A stretch of 64,000 nt of DNA from Edolisoma coerulescens (GCA_013397115.1 VWZW01004122.1:446834-510833), one strand, 5' to 3'; positions 37,100-51,422 are shown, counted from the first letter of the stretch. Numbers and translations are program-made. Notes: generated by a model from the sequence alone, not told the origin.

Positions 37100-40000
37100 T
37101 ACCTACACACTTCCTCTTTCCAGAACAAAAGCTTTTTCCAGTTATTTAAGGAATCTCAAAAAATTATATTTCCTATCCTTGTATAGGGATCTCAATTATT
37201 AGTTCCAGAACGTACTTTTGAAGGGGAAAGTATAATTGTTACTCAGGAGCTGAGGCTCAAGCCTCTTATCAACTTCATATTTAATGTTAAAATTGTCACA
37301 GGAGAAAAACTTTTGGGGAAAATAGGATTCCCTATCCAGTTCTGGTTGCACTACCTGTGTGAAAACAATTTGATTTCAGAGGATTACTTATGCAAGGATT
37401 CCAGAATCCAAACTTACTATAAATTCTGGTTACCTTCAGATACTCCTGGTTCCTGTTTTATGGAATTGCCATTGGGGATTTAGTTGACAGTCTGCAAGCA
37501 GTAACGATAGAAACTCAAGACAGGTCAGGTTACTACAGCTTAGCTATCAGACCCTTGAAAATACACCGTATAACCTTTAGAAAAACAAGCTTCCAATAAA
37601 CACAAGAAGCAAGTTCCAGTCTCTGATTAAGAATTCTCTTATCTCTTAGCCCTGGTTCCCAGGCTAATGAGATGACTTTGAGAAAACTGTCTTTAAGTGT
37701 CTCCTGTTCATGCTGTCCAGAATTCTGCAGGCTGTATGGCTCATTAGGTGTTTCTCATAATACTGATTTGCCTCTGCCATAATCTGTCTCTTTGCTGCCT
37801 GAGTGCAGGAACACCTCACATTAAATTAAAGGGCCAGAAGCACAGGACATTTCAAGAAGAACAGGGAGGTGGCAAAGCTCACTGATTCTACAGGGAAATT
37901 GTTTTCTTAAGGGAAGTGTTTCATGTACTCAGGAAGTCTGGAAGATGTACGTTCCGGGAGAAGGTGGTTCAGTGCTGATAGAGGTGCTAATACAAACTGT
38001 ATATGAGACTATTGTTATAATTTTAAAAAGATATACAGCCAATCCTTCAGCCTTTCTGTTCCCCCGAAGTCAGTATTTTATTGTTTTTAAAGCTTTGCAT
38101 TGGCACAGTGCCGACCAAAGGCAAACACTACAAAATACAAGCACAGACCCAGCATGTCACTTTGCAAAACAAAAATAGAATGGGGAAGAAGTGCTACAAT
38201 GTCAAACAAAACATTTCTAGGCCTAATTAGAAAAGCAAAAAGACAGTTTTAGATGGAATGAATTGTCCTTAACCTAGAAAAAGAAACATATTCAGAGAAC
38301 GGGAAGAAAAAGAGCCATACACTATTACATCAAAAAAATGCCTTAGCTAAACTGTAGCATTCTATAAATGATTGAATTTAGGTTGAATGAAGAACTGCAA
38401 GCACCTGAACACTGAAAATTACTGTCTTTTGTTACAATCCATAAGAAAATAGCCTAAAACTGGAGGCAGAACTTTTTGGAAACTATTATATTTTGGAACT
38501 ATTTTTGAACTTTGCTTACAACATTTAACCACACACAGAGAACAGGAGTGGTGTACTTGAGAGGAAGGAGTTGTGGGGCACTGAACTACAAAACACACAG
38601 GGCCACAAACTGATCTGTGATTAGCACAAGGCAGTGGAATAGCCCTTGATAATCAAGCCTCAGAATAGGATCAGACTAAGACCAGAGCTGCTCTTGTCAG
38701 TAACAACTTTATTAGGTAAAGCATTGACATTCCCCCACAACTAAAGAGAAAAAAACCCCAAAACCAAAACAAACAGCCAACCCTTTTTATTGATTATGCC
38801 TTTCTTCTTGAAGAGCAAATTTTCAAACAGCATGGTGGAGCTTAATTAGTACCACTGTAAGCCTAGTTCAAACTTGCAGTGAATTCAAGAAAAGAATTTT
38901 CCATTTACATTGTAGTTGGTCTCAGTAGGCCAAGTTTACAGAGAGCACACCCCTGTAAATGTAGTCAAGTTGAAAACAATGGCACTGTTCATATAAGTAA
39001 GTACAACTTTGTACACATAATGCTCATAGGAAGGAAAGTGTTCAGGATACAGCCCTATTGATAACTTCTGTGGCACAAAATCATCTCAGAAAAAAAAAAT
39101 CAGGCTGCAAATGCTAAAGGTGAAAAAAAGGGGGAAAATACACTTTGCTATATAACAGACAAAACCAGAGTGTCTTTGGATATTTCTTTATCACACAAAC
39201 CCCAAAATATGGAATGATTCACTCAACAGTTTCAATCATTCATCCAGCATGAAAATAAGTGTTTCATAATAATTTGTGATGGTTCTGAAACAATAAAGAA
39301 ACACGCAAATTACACCAATACCATAAAGACTTGATTATGCAACTGTTTTGCCTCCTTCACTGCAGCAATAAGCAAGCAAATAGAGACTAAATTGAACACG
39401 ATTTATACTGCAAAAGAATATTCACTTGTGTTACTGCTTCAGCTACTTAAAATAAATAATTTTGGTAAATCATTGTCATTAGGGGACCCTATTTAAGGTC
39501 TATATCAAAATCATCTTGAGACTAATTTCATCATGTTCATGCTCCACTTCCAGATTTTCAAGACAGAATTGCTTTGCTCTCAAAAGACAGCAGAATACTT
39601 TTTACAAAATGTGTTCGATAAATTTTTAAGAGTGTCAGCATTCCATTTCTCAGAATTAATATCTTGAAATAATCTTTCCTAAGTATTTCTATGTGAGAAT
39701 ACCTATGAATATTAGAATTTACAAGCCTTTTTTTAACCTCATTACACTAAACGGAAGTACAGGCTTAAATGTGTTCTGCTATTTTTCTTTCTGAATCAGG
39801 ATATTCCACTGTATATTTTAGACCAAGACAGAAGAACACTGAAAACTATATATCAGGCAGCTTTCAGAGTGCACATACAAGATATGCTATACAAATCATG
39901 GCAATACGCTAATAAAATCAGTTATTTGTTTTCTCATGCTGTTGCAAGAAAAGACACCAACAATGTTGTTTATGGGGGTGATCAGAAGAAAAAGGCACTT

Positions 40001-40300
40001 TATTCAGCTACATGAAATCTAAATTTAAGAGAACGTTTCTCTTTCCTGGTTCCGTCTCAGAGCAATGGACTTTCCCACATCACTGTGTATGAGAATCCAC
40101 ATTTAAAATTTGATTCATTAATGGTGCTAGAAGTAGCATTAACTCATCCTCCAGCCCCTATAAGCTGTGCCAGAAGGGGTCACAGAGTACTGGTGCTGGC
40201 CAGCAGCCAGTGACAGCATGGCGAGCAGCCAGCCATTCTGCTATGAACTGGAGGGGGTTCCTGAGAGAATTTTACAGTTTTTCTGTATTTCCACCTTTAT
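37100..40300. other. AT-rich intron-like stretch
   Basis: No supported gene or recognised repeat. Confidence 0.5.
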
Positions 40301-40305
40301 TGCAG

Positions 40306-40402
40306 CTCAAGAGCTCCTGCAGAGTTTGCATGTACAGCCTACGGATACCAAAGGCTATGCTTTTCTTTCACTGAATGCTTTCATAAAGAAATCAAATCAA
40401 CA
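40306..40402 (+). other. Candidate internal coding exon, + strand
   Basis: A superb acceptor (TTCTGTATTTCCACCTTTATTGCAG, here described by its pyrimidine tract ending at 40305) and a good donor (AACA then GTAAGATT) enclose 97 bases. With two leading split bases it reads QELLQSLHVQPTDTKGYAF, then LSLNAFIKKSNQ, and leaves two bases. Another frame is also open. The preceding candidate (36727-36805) ends with one base, and the next (40606) begins with one base, so all phases join. No family is recognised. Confidence 0.33.
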
Positions 40403-40605
40403 GTAAGATTCTTAAACAGCTTCAGGAAGCTTAGGTGCATGAATTTCTTTTGGCCACATCACATCCATATCCATGACTTTGAGGAATTGATAATTGAAGG
40501 CAATTCATGCTTTCCTTGCAAGCAGAGAAAAACAACTATAGGAATTAGTAATACTATCTTGTCTAAGTTCTCTATTTAGGAGGAAAATAATCTTCTTTAT
40601 TACAG

Positions 40606-40699
40606 TTTCCTGTACTTTAACATTCTTACCAATGAATCACCGGATTTGGTCCTGAAACATTCTGCAGCAAGATTTGGAAAATTTGTACATACCTCATGA
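40606..40699 (+). other. Candidate terminal coding exon, + strand
   Basis: A superb acceptor (TAATCTTCTTTATTACAG) lies only 203 bases after the donor at 40402. With one split base the frame reads FLYFNILTNESPDLVLKHSA, then ARFGKFVHTS and TGA at 40697-40699. Poly(A) hexamers follow at 40732-40737 and 41350-41355. The same bases carry a competing minus-strand exon candidate (40630-40724), so at most one reading is likely to be right. The + strand reading has the more natural composition; the minus reading has the better agreement with base skew. Confidence 0.3.
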
Positions 40700-40724
40700 A
40701 ATTAAACCAAGTTACACATGGCTT
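40630..40724 (-). other. Competing candidate exon, minus strand
   Basis: The minus strand shows an excellent acceptor (ATTATTTTATTTTCTCAG) and strong donor (ATTG then GTAAGAAT) 95 bases apart. One frame is open from a codon boundary, reading KPCVTWFNFMRYVQIFQILL and then QNVSGPNPVIH, leaving two bases. Internal splice-like sites would cut it into two 32-base pieces. It overlaps almost completely with the + strand candidate. Which strand is real cannot be decided by reading alone. Confidence 0.25.
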
Positions 40725-40731
40725 CTGAGAA

Positions 40732-40737
40732 AATAAA
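40732..40737 (+). promoter_or_regulatory. Poly(A) signal AATAAA, + strand
   Basis: The hexamer begins 33 bases after the candidate stop at 40699. A further copy lies at 41350-41355. Both are weak evidence in AT-rich DNA. Confidence 0.25.
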
Positions 40738-43700
40738 ATAATTAAAGCCTGAATACAAGAAAAAGAGGCAGTATGGGTTATGGAGGAAAACAATGCACCT
40801 TGGCATAGTACAACAGTAGGCAATATCACCAATACATCATTTTCTCATACATATTTATAAAGGTCCATATGTAAAAGCACCTGCTCACAAATGCACAACA
40901 CAAAAATCCACAGTTCTTTGGGAAATGGACTTTGTATAATCTGATAGAGAAACTTTACTGCAGCATGCTTGAAAATAGATTGAAAATTATTGCCTCACGT
41001 TGAACATTTCCTGAAATGCACTGTAATATCAGTACAAAGCTGACTGCATCAATCAGGTATCTTCAGATGCTTCATTTGATTCTTCAGAGAGATGAGAAAG
41101 CAACAAAGTGACTAGACCAAGCAATTCCAGGTACTTATAGCACATTAATCAATTTGAAATGAACTCCTTTTGTCTGCTGCTGCAATGGTTTAGAAGATAT
41201 TTCCTAAACAAATAGATAATACTTTCTTTTCTATTACAACTGATCAAACTCTGAGACTTATATAAGAATTTTTTTAAAAACCCACCACACAATACTGGTG
41301 CTTTTTTTTTATTAAAGAGCAATTGTGAAATCATGGTTACAGAAGTTCAAATAAAGCTTATTTTTTCAATTCTATCTGACCTTGGATTTGACAAAATTGT
41401 ATATGGGTCAAGATTATGAAAGGGCTTTCATTACATGAAGTTATCTAAGTATTGTTCAGACTGGTTTTCAGGATGAAATACTAGCTGAAGTTTGTATTTA
41501 CTTCATGTGCAATCACTTTAACCTTGCTATTTGCACAGCAGATGTCTTCTTCACAAGACTACAGAAGCTATTGACTATAAATCTTGATAAGATAAGCTGT
41601 TCATTCCTTCCTTGTCAGAGCACTCTAAAAAGTCGCATAAAAGAAAACAATTACTGAACTGAGGCAAATACTAAATGTTGATCCCTGAGTTCTTATGGGG
41701 TCTTCAATACGGCAGCTTCTGACCAAGCCAAACCAGCAGTATGAGAACTTGTAGGAAAGTCATTATGCAGAATTCGATTCACTTGTGAAATTTAATTCAT
41801 ATGAATGCCAAGACTACAGTTACAATTTTTCTAAATTTTCTAAGTAATTTCTTTTCTAAATAAATGCCAATTTTTGGCACTATTTCTGAAATCTCAACAG
41901 TTAAAAGAAGATTAAACGGGCATAGTAATTCAGCTACTTCCTTTATCCTTGCATCTTACCCCTTCAGTGATACAATGTGTGGCTATAGCGGGAATGGAAA
42001 AGCTTGTATTCCCCATCCTAGTGGGGAAGAGAGTGGCCAAGACTGCCAACTCAATAGTTTAAATTAACAAAAGCCTCCACTGAGTGCTTTCCACTATCTC
42101 TGGAAATAGTTTTGGAAAGCAGGTTCCATCCATTTTTCTGCTCTACTGATTAAGGAAGTTTGTTCCACTTACAAAAACAAATCAACATAAGAAAGACTGA
42201 GGGCTCCAACTTTCTGTTACAAACAGAAAGGTATGAAAAATACACAGCAGATGCTATTTTGGCCATGTGTGTCTTCATAATAATGGTTAAAAAAAAACCC
42301 CTAGATAAGGTGAACTGCCCTGTAGAGAAGGGAAGATTGTTCCTTGATTGGAGAGCTATTAACATGCTCTAGGCAAAGTTTCTAATTCATCCCAAAAAAG
42401 TCTGGCATTTTTGAACTCAAATTAGTGGCCTTCAGTGAACTCACTATAAGGAGAAGAGTATTATCTTTTTAATCTCTCTCCACAAGGTGAAACAAAAAAC
42501 CACCACACCTCTTATTTCAATTGTCTTCTATAAATGAACTTTCTCAAAATACAAACCTGATTCTGCTTTTACTTATGTGATGTTAATGAGCTGCTCCTGA
42601 ACCTTCTCAAGTAGATAAACAGTCAGGTTATTTCCTGGAGCAAAATTGACTTTCTGTGGAATAACAATTCACTGATGCTAAGCAGCAAAAGATGCATTAC
42701 GACTGAAGTCCTTTTTTTATACAGGATTCCATGCTTTGGCTTACAATATTCTACAGCCTTTAGGCATCTGGGAATCTCAGAACAAACAGAAAAGTTATCT
42801 GCAACCCTACCTTAAAAGATGACTTATTGGATAAAATAACAAATAATTGGCAGATCACACAAGAATGCCATAAGATAGTCCCATCTTTAAAGTGCATGCA
42901 GATAGGGACAGGCCTCAAAAACAATATTAGCATTACTATACATAAATTAGTCAGATAATCTGTGTATATTCAGTCCAATAAACTGGATTTACTCAATTCA
43001 AATGGGATTCTGCAGTGGCAAGACCATAGTCACTATTTGCATGCTGCAGTTCAGTCTCCTTTGCCTGTATGCTCTTGTTAAATCTTTCTGAAAAGCAGAG
43101 ATTCCCTACTGCACTTTCTGAATTAAATGAAACAGAAATTACAAAGGTATACAGCCCCTTTAGTACTTGATTAGCTATCCAATCAAAGAGTGAAACCAAG
43201 CAAGATGATATGACTGATTATACTGATCCATTTGGATTGTTATTTGTCACATTATTCTTCTCCAAGTGACCACAGAGACTTAACACAAGTAATGAGGAGA
43301 GCTATTCTTTCAATCAAAGTTTAACAGATCTGCTGGTGATTTTCCTGCTTCCCCTGTCAGCCCTCCCAAATTTCTTTTCAGCAAACTAATACCCAGTTAT
43401 TTTTGCCAAGTCTTCAAGCTTTTACTAAGTTAGAAAAGCATGATGTATCTGTTTTCAGAGGCTGTGAGTCCACAATTTTCCATATTCTCATGAGTGGCAG
43501 ACCCTGTGATTTGAGCACCACAACCCAAGTGTTCTTTCATAACTGCCACACATAGTAAAACCATTGTTTTGAGGTAATTTCAAAGTCACCTCTTGTGTGG
43601 AAGAAAAGAAAATAGTTGTAAGATCAGATATGCAACCTTGTGAAGATGGCAAGTTACATGGTGACAAGATAGGTGAGCTGTAGAATTAGGTCTGTAACTG

Positions 43701-44575
43701 GAAAGCACTTCTAATAGCCCTGGAAGCAGCAAACAATAAATGTGATGGTGCACAGGAAATTCATGATGCCGACCTATTTGCAGGAGAACATGCAGAGAAC
43801 TATGTGATTACTGGCTTACAGCAAATAAACATGACATAACATTATCTTTAAAGGAGGCAAATTTCAGACTAAGGTAAACGTAATCTATCCATCCTTCTTA
43901 GCAAAACATCCTATCAGCCTTAGGAAACAATCTCATCGCTAGAAATCTACAAGTATTGTTTCTATTTCTCAGTAAGTCAGGTGCATTTCCTATAGCCTTG
44001 TGGGAGATTGCATCCTCATACAGTTTCGTAATGTAACACAGGCCTGTTACCTGTTAACAGATAAAAAATCATATGATCCAGACGCATCAGCCTTCCAGAC
44101 TCTTAATTTGTTCAAATACAAGAACTACCAATTTTTAACTTTGGTTTGCACAAGACATTCCACATATAGCAGCTGCATCTGCACATATATCTCAGCTCAA
44201 TCCCCACAAGGACTTTTTTGGGGCTTTTAATCAGAGGTTGAATCCCTTGTCTTGCTTGTTGTGGGTACAATATATAGACTTTTTCCAGAAAAGTGTTATT
44301 ATGTAGGACCTATGTGCTTCAGAAGGACATCCTGTCTTTCTGTTGGAGCTTTCTACAGTGTCCAGTTTTACACTCCAACACACAAATCTAATGCTAAACC
44401 CTGAAAGCCGACTGATATATGCTACTTCAAGGGAATGTTTGCCTCCATTGCAATCCCTTATTCTTTTCTGTTCCAAATCACCTTGCATATTGTAACCCGC
44501 TTTTTACTCACAGGAGAGAAAACTTTAAACCCACAATTCTACTTCAGGAGAATAATAGGACAAAATTCATTTTAG

Positions 44576-44631
44576 AGAAACAGAAAAAAAAAAAAAAGGA
44601 AAGAGAAGAGAAGCAACTGAAAAGATAAGAG
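44576..44631. repeat. A-run and polypurine tract
   Basis: A14 (44584-44597) is followed by GGAAAGAGAAGAGAAG and further purine-rich sequence. Confidence 0.85.
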
Positions 44632-47600
44632 AGATCTAAGAGTCCTTGAACACCTAAATTTTTCCCTACTATGCCTGGTTCATATCTCCAGCTGCCAGTC
44701 TGTCAAGCCTGACAATAATTGCTGTGATTGGAATCTGCTAAAGAAAATAGGATGCTATGAGCAGCCATGTTTAATTAAACAGTGGGAAGTTCATATTAGC
44801 AACAAACACAGGAAGTGTCAGAAGTCCTGGCAAAAGCCAAGCACAGTGCCACTCTTCTGCTCTGTACTTAAGCTGTCCTTTTTACAGGTTGTCTTTACAA
44901 CATAGCAGAGACATTCAGGACTTCTACATAAGGATTCTTAGGTATGCTAATGAAATACCGTGTGATTCCATCTGTCCAGAATAAGAATGCCTAATTCTGA
45001 TTCAGATGTTCTGCTTCTAAAGCTTTGATTCACAATTTCATGAAAACATGAATGCAGACATGGAGAGCTTGATGGACTGAAAAAATGCCTCTCAATGTGG
45101 ACTTCTGCTTTGGTAGTAGTAAATCTAGAAAGGAGCACCAAAATAGTCCCATTATCTGTTCTACAGTCATAGAAGAGATGTAATTAAAATCATTTCAGAT
45201 TAGCTACAATATTGGGACTGAAATTATTCCTGAAGACCACATGGTATCAGAGGTTAAAAGCCCAAACCTAAACAAACCTGAGTAGAAGAACTGAGTAGAA
45301 TGCTTTTTTATCTGTCATGGAAATATGTAAAGACAAGAAGTCACATGCTGGTTTCCTTTTTCACAGTACACACCACTAAAACAGACACTGGTTTTTATTA
45401 GAGGTGGATGTGAAAATCAGTTATTTTCAATTAGCTAAGAGGAGGCCAACCATGGAAACACCACCAAAGTTATAATATGATACTCAATAAGAAACATATG
45501 AAAGTTTAAGAAGGGGTTAAACCTGACTGGACTAGAAAAATCATCAATGGTTAAGAATGTACTGAAAACAAAAATGTAGCATTTATTTCTTCCGGGGAGA
45601 TAACATCTATATGATGAAAAAGGTTTAAATAAACAGTAAGATCAGATTTTATTACAATCCAAAATGAAAGAGGTTAGCCGTGCTTGGACATCTAGAATCA
45701 CTTTTTGATGAAAGAGAGTAATAGTTATTTGCCCAGTTAAGTCACACAATCCAGCATTAAGCTTAAGAAATAAGCAACCTGATACAATAAACAATATAAA
45801 ATGCAAAATGCCACAGGACAGATTGACAGAATCAACACTTCATGGCATTGGTCTAATTAAGAAGGTGCATGAGACTAAAATCTTCAGAAATTTGGGAGAA
45901 AAGCAAGCTCTTCAAGTCCAGGATAATGCTAAAAAACCCCAATCACTCTGCAAGTCCTGAACTGTCCTATGGAAGTTGTTCAGAGAAAAGGCTCAGATCA
46001 GATGGATCAGCAGGCAGGCACTCTCAGTAACCTGCAAAAAGATAAATATGCCCACCATTTTTGTATCCACCCATGACATTTTTAAAAATACATACTCTGT
46101 TAGAAACCAAGGAAGCATTACAGAAGCAAAGATGAAACCTAAAGAAAAAGTGGTTGATGCCAAATATTTATTTACACTGCATGTGGGTAACAACCAGGTT
46201 CTGATGAGCACATTTTGAAAAAAAAAATAGAGGAGTACACATTAAATATTGTCTCAGTGCACATGCTGACTGTTTCCTGGGACTGCTGCTGTTTGGCTCA
46301 GGCTTAAAACAATTATGTTTCATTAGAAAAATAAGGCATTTTCGATGGGATGAGATGTAAAATGGTATAGATGTTTACGTATCAAAATCAGTACAATGAC
46401 ACAACAAAGCAACCCCAGAGAGGAGCAGAACTGAACCAGTACAAATCATCATAAGGCATTCTCTGACAATATATCTGCCTCAGGAAACAAGAAAGATTTC
46501 ATATACATATTTTTAATTAATTCAAAGGAAATTTCCACTGTTTTAAGATAAAGCACCATTCCATTTCACAGCAATTAATTATTTCTTCGTGCACTATTAT
46601 CAGGATGTGATACCTTGTATTTCAAGCTTTGCAAGTTCAGCCAAAAGTATAACAGCTGAGGTTAAAATGCACACTGCAAGGAAACTTTACTTAGCATGTA
46701 GGGAAGTTACACAATTGTGATATTTAATGGCCTGGGAAAGGAAAATAGGAATAGCAATCTGCAATTTTAAGTGACCAAACTAATTGGGAAGAGGAAGTCT
46801 GGAAAAGTGCACTAAAAGGTCTATGTTCCATTATTCAAGTGAATAATAAAAACAACAGTCTTGGAATACAATGCATCTCTTCTAGTCTTACAGAGCAGTT
46901 TCTGAATACTAAAGGAGTATTTAGACATGGAATGAGGAGAGAATTAATCTATCAGGAAATTAAAGGTAGCAGATTAACCAAAACTGAAAAATTAATGACA
47001 AAAATAAAGGACAGGGGAGTCAGCAAGTCCAACGCACCTGTTACATTTTCAAGAACAGCCAACTTTCTTTTTTAGAAAATCTAATACTGAAAATTTGGGT
47101 TTAGACTATTTCAGTTAGGCCTTTTTCTTGCTTTTCATTTTAAAGTATTTTCTGTGTTCTGCAGGACTTCAGCTGCTGGTTGCACAATTTTGGGCTCTTT
47201 TCAGAAAGAGAAAAACAATATCAAACAATCACCCTGAAAGTGATTCATTGTTCTATGACTTTGCATTCTTAAGCACCTCAGTTCCCTTTAAAGCCAGCTG
47301 CACAAGGGATCACAGCAGTGGGCAGCAAGAAATACGTGGGTCTACTCAAGAGCTCCCTTCTTTTTTGTTTTTTTTTGTCTTTTCAAGGTGTTCAAAGGAA
47401 GAAAGAATCAGAGATGTCTGAATTAAAGCTCTTCTTGAACATTTTCCTTTTGAATTTTCTCCCTATTTTCATACAACTGGGAAACACAGGTATTTTCACC
47501 TTGATTGGCATAAAAACTCCAATTGCTTACAAAGTATATTGACATTAACGAATCATTCAATTAGTTCATTATTATTACAAAAAGTGCAGCATCAGTGCCA

Positions 47601-47859
47601 GTTAAGGCATTTGGATGAAACAATCTGCAACTGAAATTTCTCTCATGTTAGGATGTGAGATGCTGGACTCAGTACATGATTCACCAAGTATTTTAACTCT
47701 TTGACAAAAAATCAGAGACGTCATCATTATTGTATTGTTTATGCAATCCAGCTTCTCTATTTTCCCTCCCAGGCCCAAGAAGAATTTGAACCAAAGACAG
47801 TAAGGTGCTAAAACCAAGATCTCAAAAGCAGTTGAGACATTTGGACACACAAGGCTTGC

Positions 47860-47880
47860 TTCCATTGAAGTAAACAGTGA
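47860..47880. repeat. Decayed ancient repeat phrase (putative)
   Basis: TTCCATTGAAGTAAACAGTG matches the recurring TTCCATTGAAGTCAATGG phrase with a few changes and is followed by AAAACCCCC, as in other copies. Confidence 0.35.
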
Positions 47881-50565
47881 AAACCCCCAGAAGAAACTGG
47901 AAGAAAAACCAAAGTTTGTCCCTTGTCATATGTGCAGTTCCCTTGGTAGAGAGCTTCCTACGTAAAAGAAGAATTCAATCTTAAATTCTTAAGCGGCATA
48001 ATCATTACTAAAGGATAAGAATCACTAAAGAAAAATATCAGTTCTAGAAGATTGCCACTAGATGGAGCAATTTAATATTAAGATTTCCATTTATAAAGAT
48101 TTTTTCACTAATACACCTTTCCCATTAGCAATTTATTTTTCCTTTTTATGCTAAAGACACTTAGAAATGCTGTGTCTTCGCATATTATGCAAGTAAGAGG
48201 AAAGCTGCATATGAATAAACACTAATGTTTCTATATTTTACCTGTATTGAAGAAAAGACTGGAAACTGTGTAACATAAACTGCAATTCTAAAGTGCTTCA
48301 GTTAAACTGTTAATTTAATTAATCCACCAATCTACACTCCCTAATCTTCAGAAATATTAAGCATTAAGAAATATTAAGCAGTTTATTGAAATACTATGTT
48401 CTCTATTCACCCGACACCAGAACTTTTTGCTAGCAGAGATTATTCTACCTTACCCTGATCCTTAGCCTAACTATTATAAATCTAGAATTCTTCTATATTT
48501 TAGTAGCAAACTGAGAATTAAGAATATTTTGTACTGACACAAAAGGAAAAGAGACTTGACCTCCTTAGCTTGAGTCCCAATTTACAACAGTTGTATCTAA
48601 GACGGCTGTAGAACTACAGTGCCTTCTGTCAGTGTAAGACCAAAAGTTGAACCTATGTCTACTTATATTTCTAATGTTAATTTCAAGCAACAATTTACAG
48701 TTGTTACTATCCAAAATACTTCCTGATGACATCTATCTGTACCTTGTGAAGGTGATGTGTATGTTTAAAAAACAAAACATTAGTGCTGTTGCTGAATGCA
48801 GCTCTGAGGCACCAAGAAAGTAAATCCTCAATGATTACATGGGTCTTACAATCCTTCTTAAATAGTGGATTTGCTGGGAAAAGGGGAAGCAATAAACAGA
48901 GTTAAGGACAGCCTGTGAACAGCAATCCCCAACTGGCCTCTGCTTCACCTTTTTCTTTTAAAAGACTTCTGTTATACTATACTTATGAAATATTCATATT
49001 TCTGATTGGTAAGTATGATAATCTAATCATCATGAAAACAAGTTATACTGTCTGCTGCATCTAAAGTCTTCAAACATCATAATACAGTATACAATTTTAT
49101 TATCCTTCCTATTATTGCACTTTTCTAACATTAAATCAACCTCTACCTGCATAGCAGGTGCAAATAACTGGATTTACTGTTGTATTTAGGTCCATGGTGA
49201 AAATCCATGCTTTTAATGTCTAGATGTGGTGCTTTCTTCTAATAACTGTTACTATTATCTATCATGATTAGTGATAAACAAACCCCAAACATTAGGCTGT
49301 TTATGCAACTATTAAGGTAACTGTGCATTTCTGTCTTACAGAATTCTGCCATGGTTTTAAAGATTCTGAAGACATATCACTGATATATCCCCATCATGTC
49401 CATCATTATCATGACCACATTTAGCACAGGTTCAATTAATCTAAACTCTCTTATCTCAATCAAATAGTCATTAAGGACATTGCAGTTCAATGGCTTACTA
49501 GATGGACCTCAGAATGAAGAGAAAGCATATAGGACAGGAGGAAGGTAAACCTTATAATTTTGTTTTGAGATTATTACACTTCATTTTTATGCCTTGCTCC
49601 ATCACTGCACTACTTCCAGGGCGGAAGAGGGGTGTATGCAGGCAACAGAAGGAAACAAAGAACAAGCAAAGAATGAGAGCACGCTGCATTAGCTGGAGAC
49701 ATTTCTAGCACTTGTGTAAAAGCTCCATTAAAGCTAACATGTTAACAACTGCAGCAAGCAAAGACATCAATGAACATAAAGAACATCCACATTATTCAAA
49801 TATCAAACCAGTATACTTCAGACCTCTCCTCCATTAACTCCACCTCAGTGACTGCCTCTGGCTGACTGCTCCTTGACAGGGTAGATACAGAAAACAGATC
49901 AAGGCTCCAAAACATTTTTCTCCAGGTTTTTCAGTAGCTTCTAGCCTCATTTTTCTTATAAGGAAGAAACAAGTTCACTAACTGCAAACTACCTGCTAGA
50001 CAGCAAATCAACTTGAAAGTGTTTTCTATTTCATTACGTGATTATAATAAACAATTCAAATCCGAGGCCAGCCTGACAGTGTGGGATTTCAGTGAATGCA
50101 TTTCAAGCAACTTAACCCAAACTGATTCAGCTTAGTCCTTGAGACCTCCAGTGTTTGCCCTAGAATATAAACCCCACGACATTAAGTCTTTACAAGAAAA
50201 CGCTTTACACTTTAAAAAATCACTGGCATCTCTATATCTAGGCAAATTAAGAGAAGCACAAGAATTTAATTAATCTCACACATGCCTAATCACTTCACTT
50301 TCCAGTCAGAAGAGTCACTCCACAAGTAACTTTGCAACTAGGCTTCAATACAGAAATCTCACCTAAGAAATCTCACCCAAGCTTTTCTACATTGTGGTTT
50401 TTTTCAGAAAATATGAGAAAGCCAGCAGATTCATTCACACAAGAGAAAATGCCTTTGAAGAACCTGAAATGTGTGGAAGTTACAGCTAGTTTAAAAGGTA
50501 TACCCCAAATGTGACTAGTGTGATTAACTTCCCTGCTTGCTCATGTTAGGACCATCCCTCTCCAC

Positions 50566-50624
50566 GGGTGGGGGAGAAAGAAGAAATAAAAAGAAAGGAA
50601 AGAAGAAGCAAAAAAAAGAGAGAT
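50566..50624. repeat. Polypurine tract
   Basis: About 59 bases that are almost entirely A and G on the + strand, starting with a G-rich part (GGGTGGGGGAG) and ending in A8GAGAGAGA-like sequence. It has triplex-forming potential. Confidence 0.85.
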
Positions 50625-51422
50625 ACTAGTCTTACTTCCCCTTAAGCTTAAATACCACTTAATTAAGGGGAATACACTGTAACAAGCCATCTCTGAACCA
50701 CAGGGTTCCTAAGCAGCAGAACATAAATAAAAGCAATGTAAAGTTGCACGAAATTACATGACAGCAAGTTTGCCACAGCCTAAAAGTAAAAAACTGAAGG
50801 TGAGGGAAGATAGGGAGTTAAGACAAGGAAGAGTGAGGGGGAAGTACTAACATATTTGGTATCAGAACTTTTTTGAATGTTTTTCTCTTGATATTGTTTG
50901 ATGCAATTGTCATTTTCTCAGAAAGTTGTTAAGCTCTCTTCTCTCCTGGGGATGTCAGTCCCAGCAGAGCAAGGAGAATGCAATTAGAGCTTGCTACAAA
51001 CCTGCCAGGTAACTCTTGTTCTAAGTGTTCATTAGATGAAGATAGATCTGCCCTTTTAATCCAGAGACATTGCATACTAAGTACAAGTTAATAACTACTT
51101 AGGACTTCAATCCCTGACAGAGTTACATATACAGGCTACTGTTTCTGAGAAGAGATAAAGATATGGAGAAAAAAACCAGCCATCAAGTTAATCATGACCA
51201 GAAATCATTGCCATCCAAGACTGAGTGTCTGATGAAGTCTGTTTCAGGACCATTTGACATAGGTATTTATGTGTCCACAAACATATCAGAGTTAAGAAAA
51301 CACAGATGTATAGATGCTGTATCACCAGACACGTCACACAAAGGACTTACTTCCTGTTTTTGTCAGTCTTTGCTGCAGATTTCAAAACAGCAAATCAAAA
51401 TTGGTTGAGGACAACCAAAAGT

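Larger units (their letters stand above)
41400..51420. other. Ten-kilobase AT-rich intron-like stretch
   Basis: No supported gene. By eye the + strand has more C than G and more A than T throughout. Simple features only: an A14 run with polypurine flank at 44576-44631, a tandem near-duplicate of AAATATTAAGCA at about 48350-48380, a fragment of the ancient repeat phrase at 47860-47880, and a polypurine tract at 50566-50624. Confidence 0.55.
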
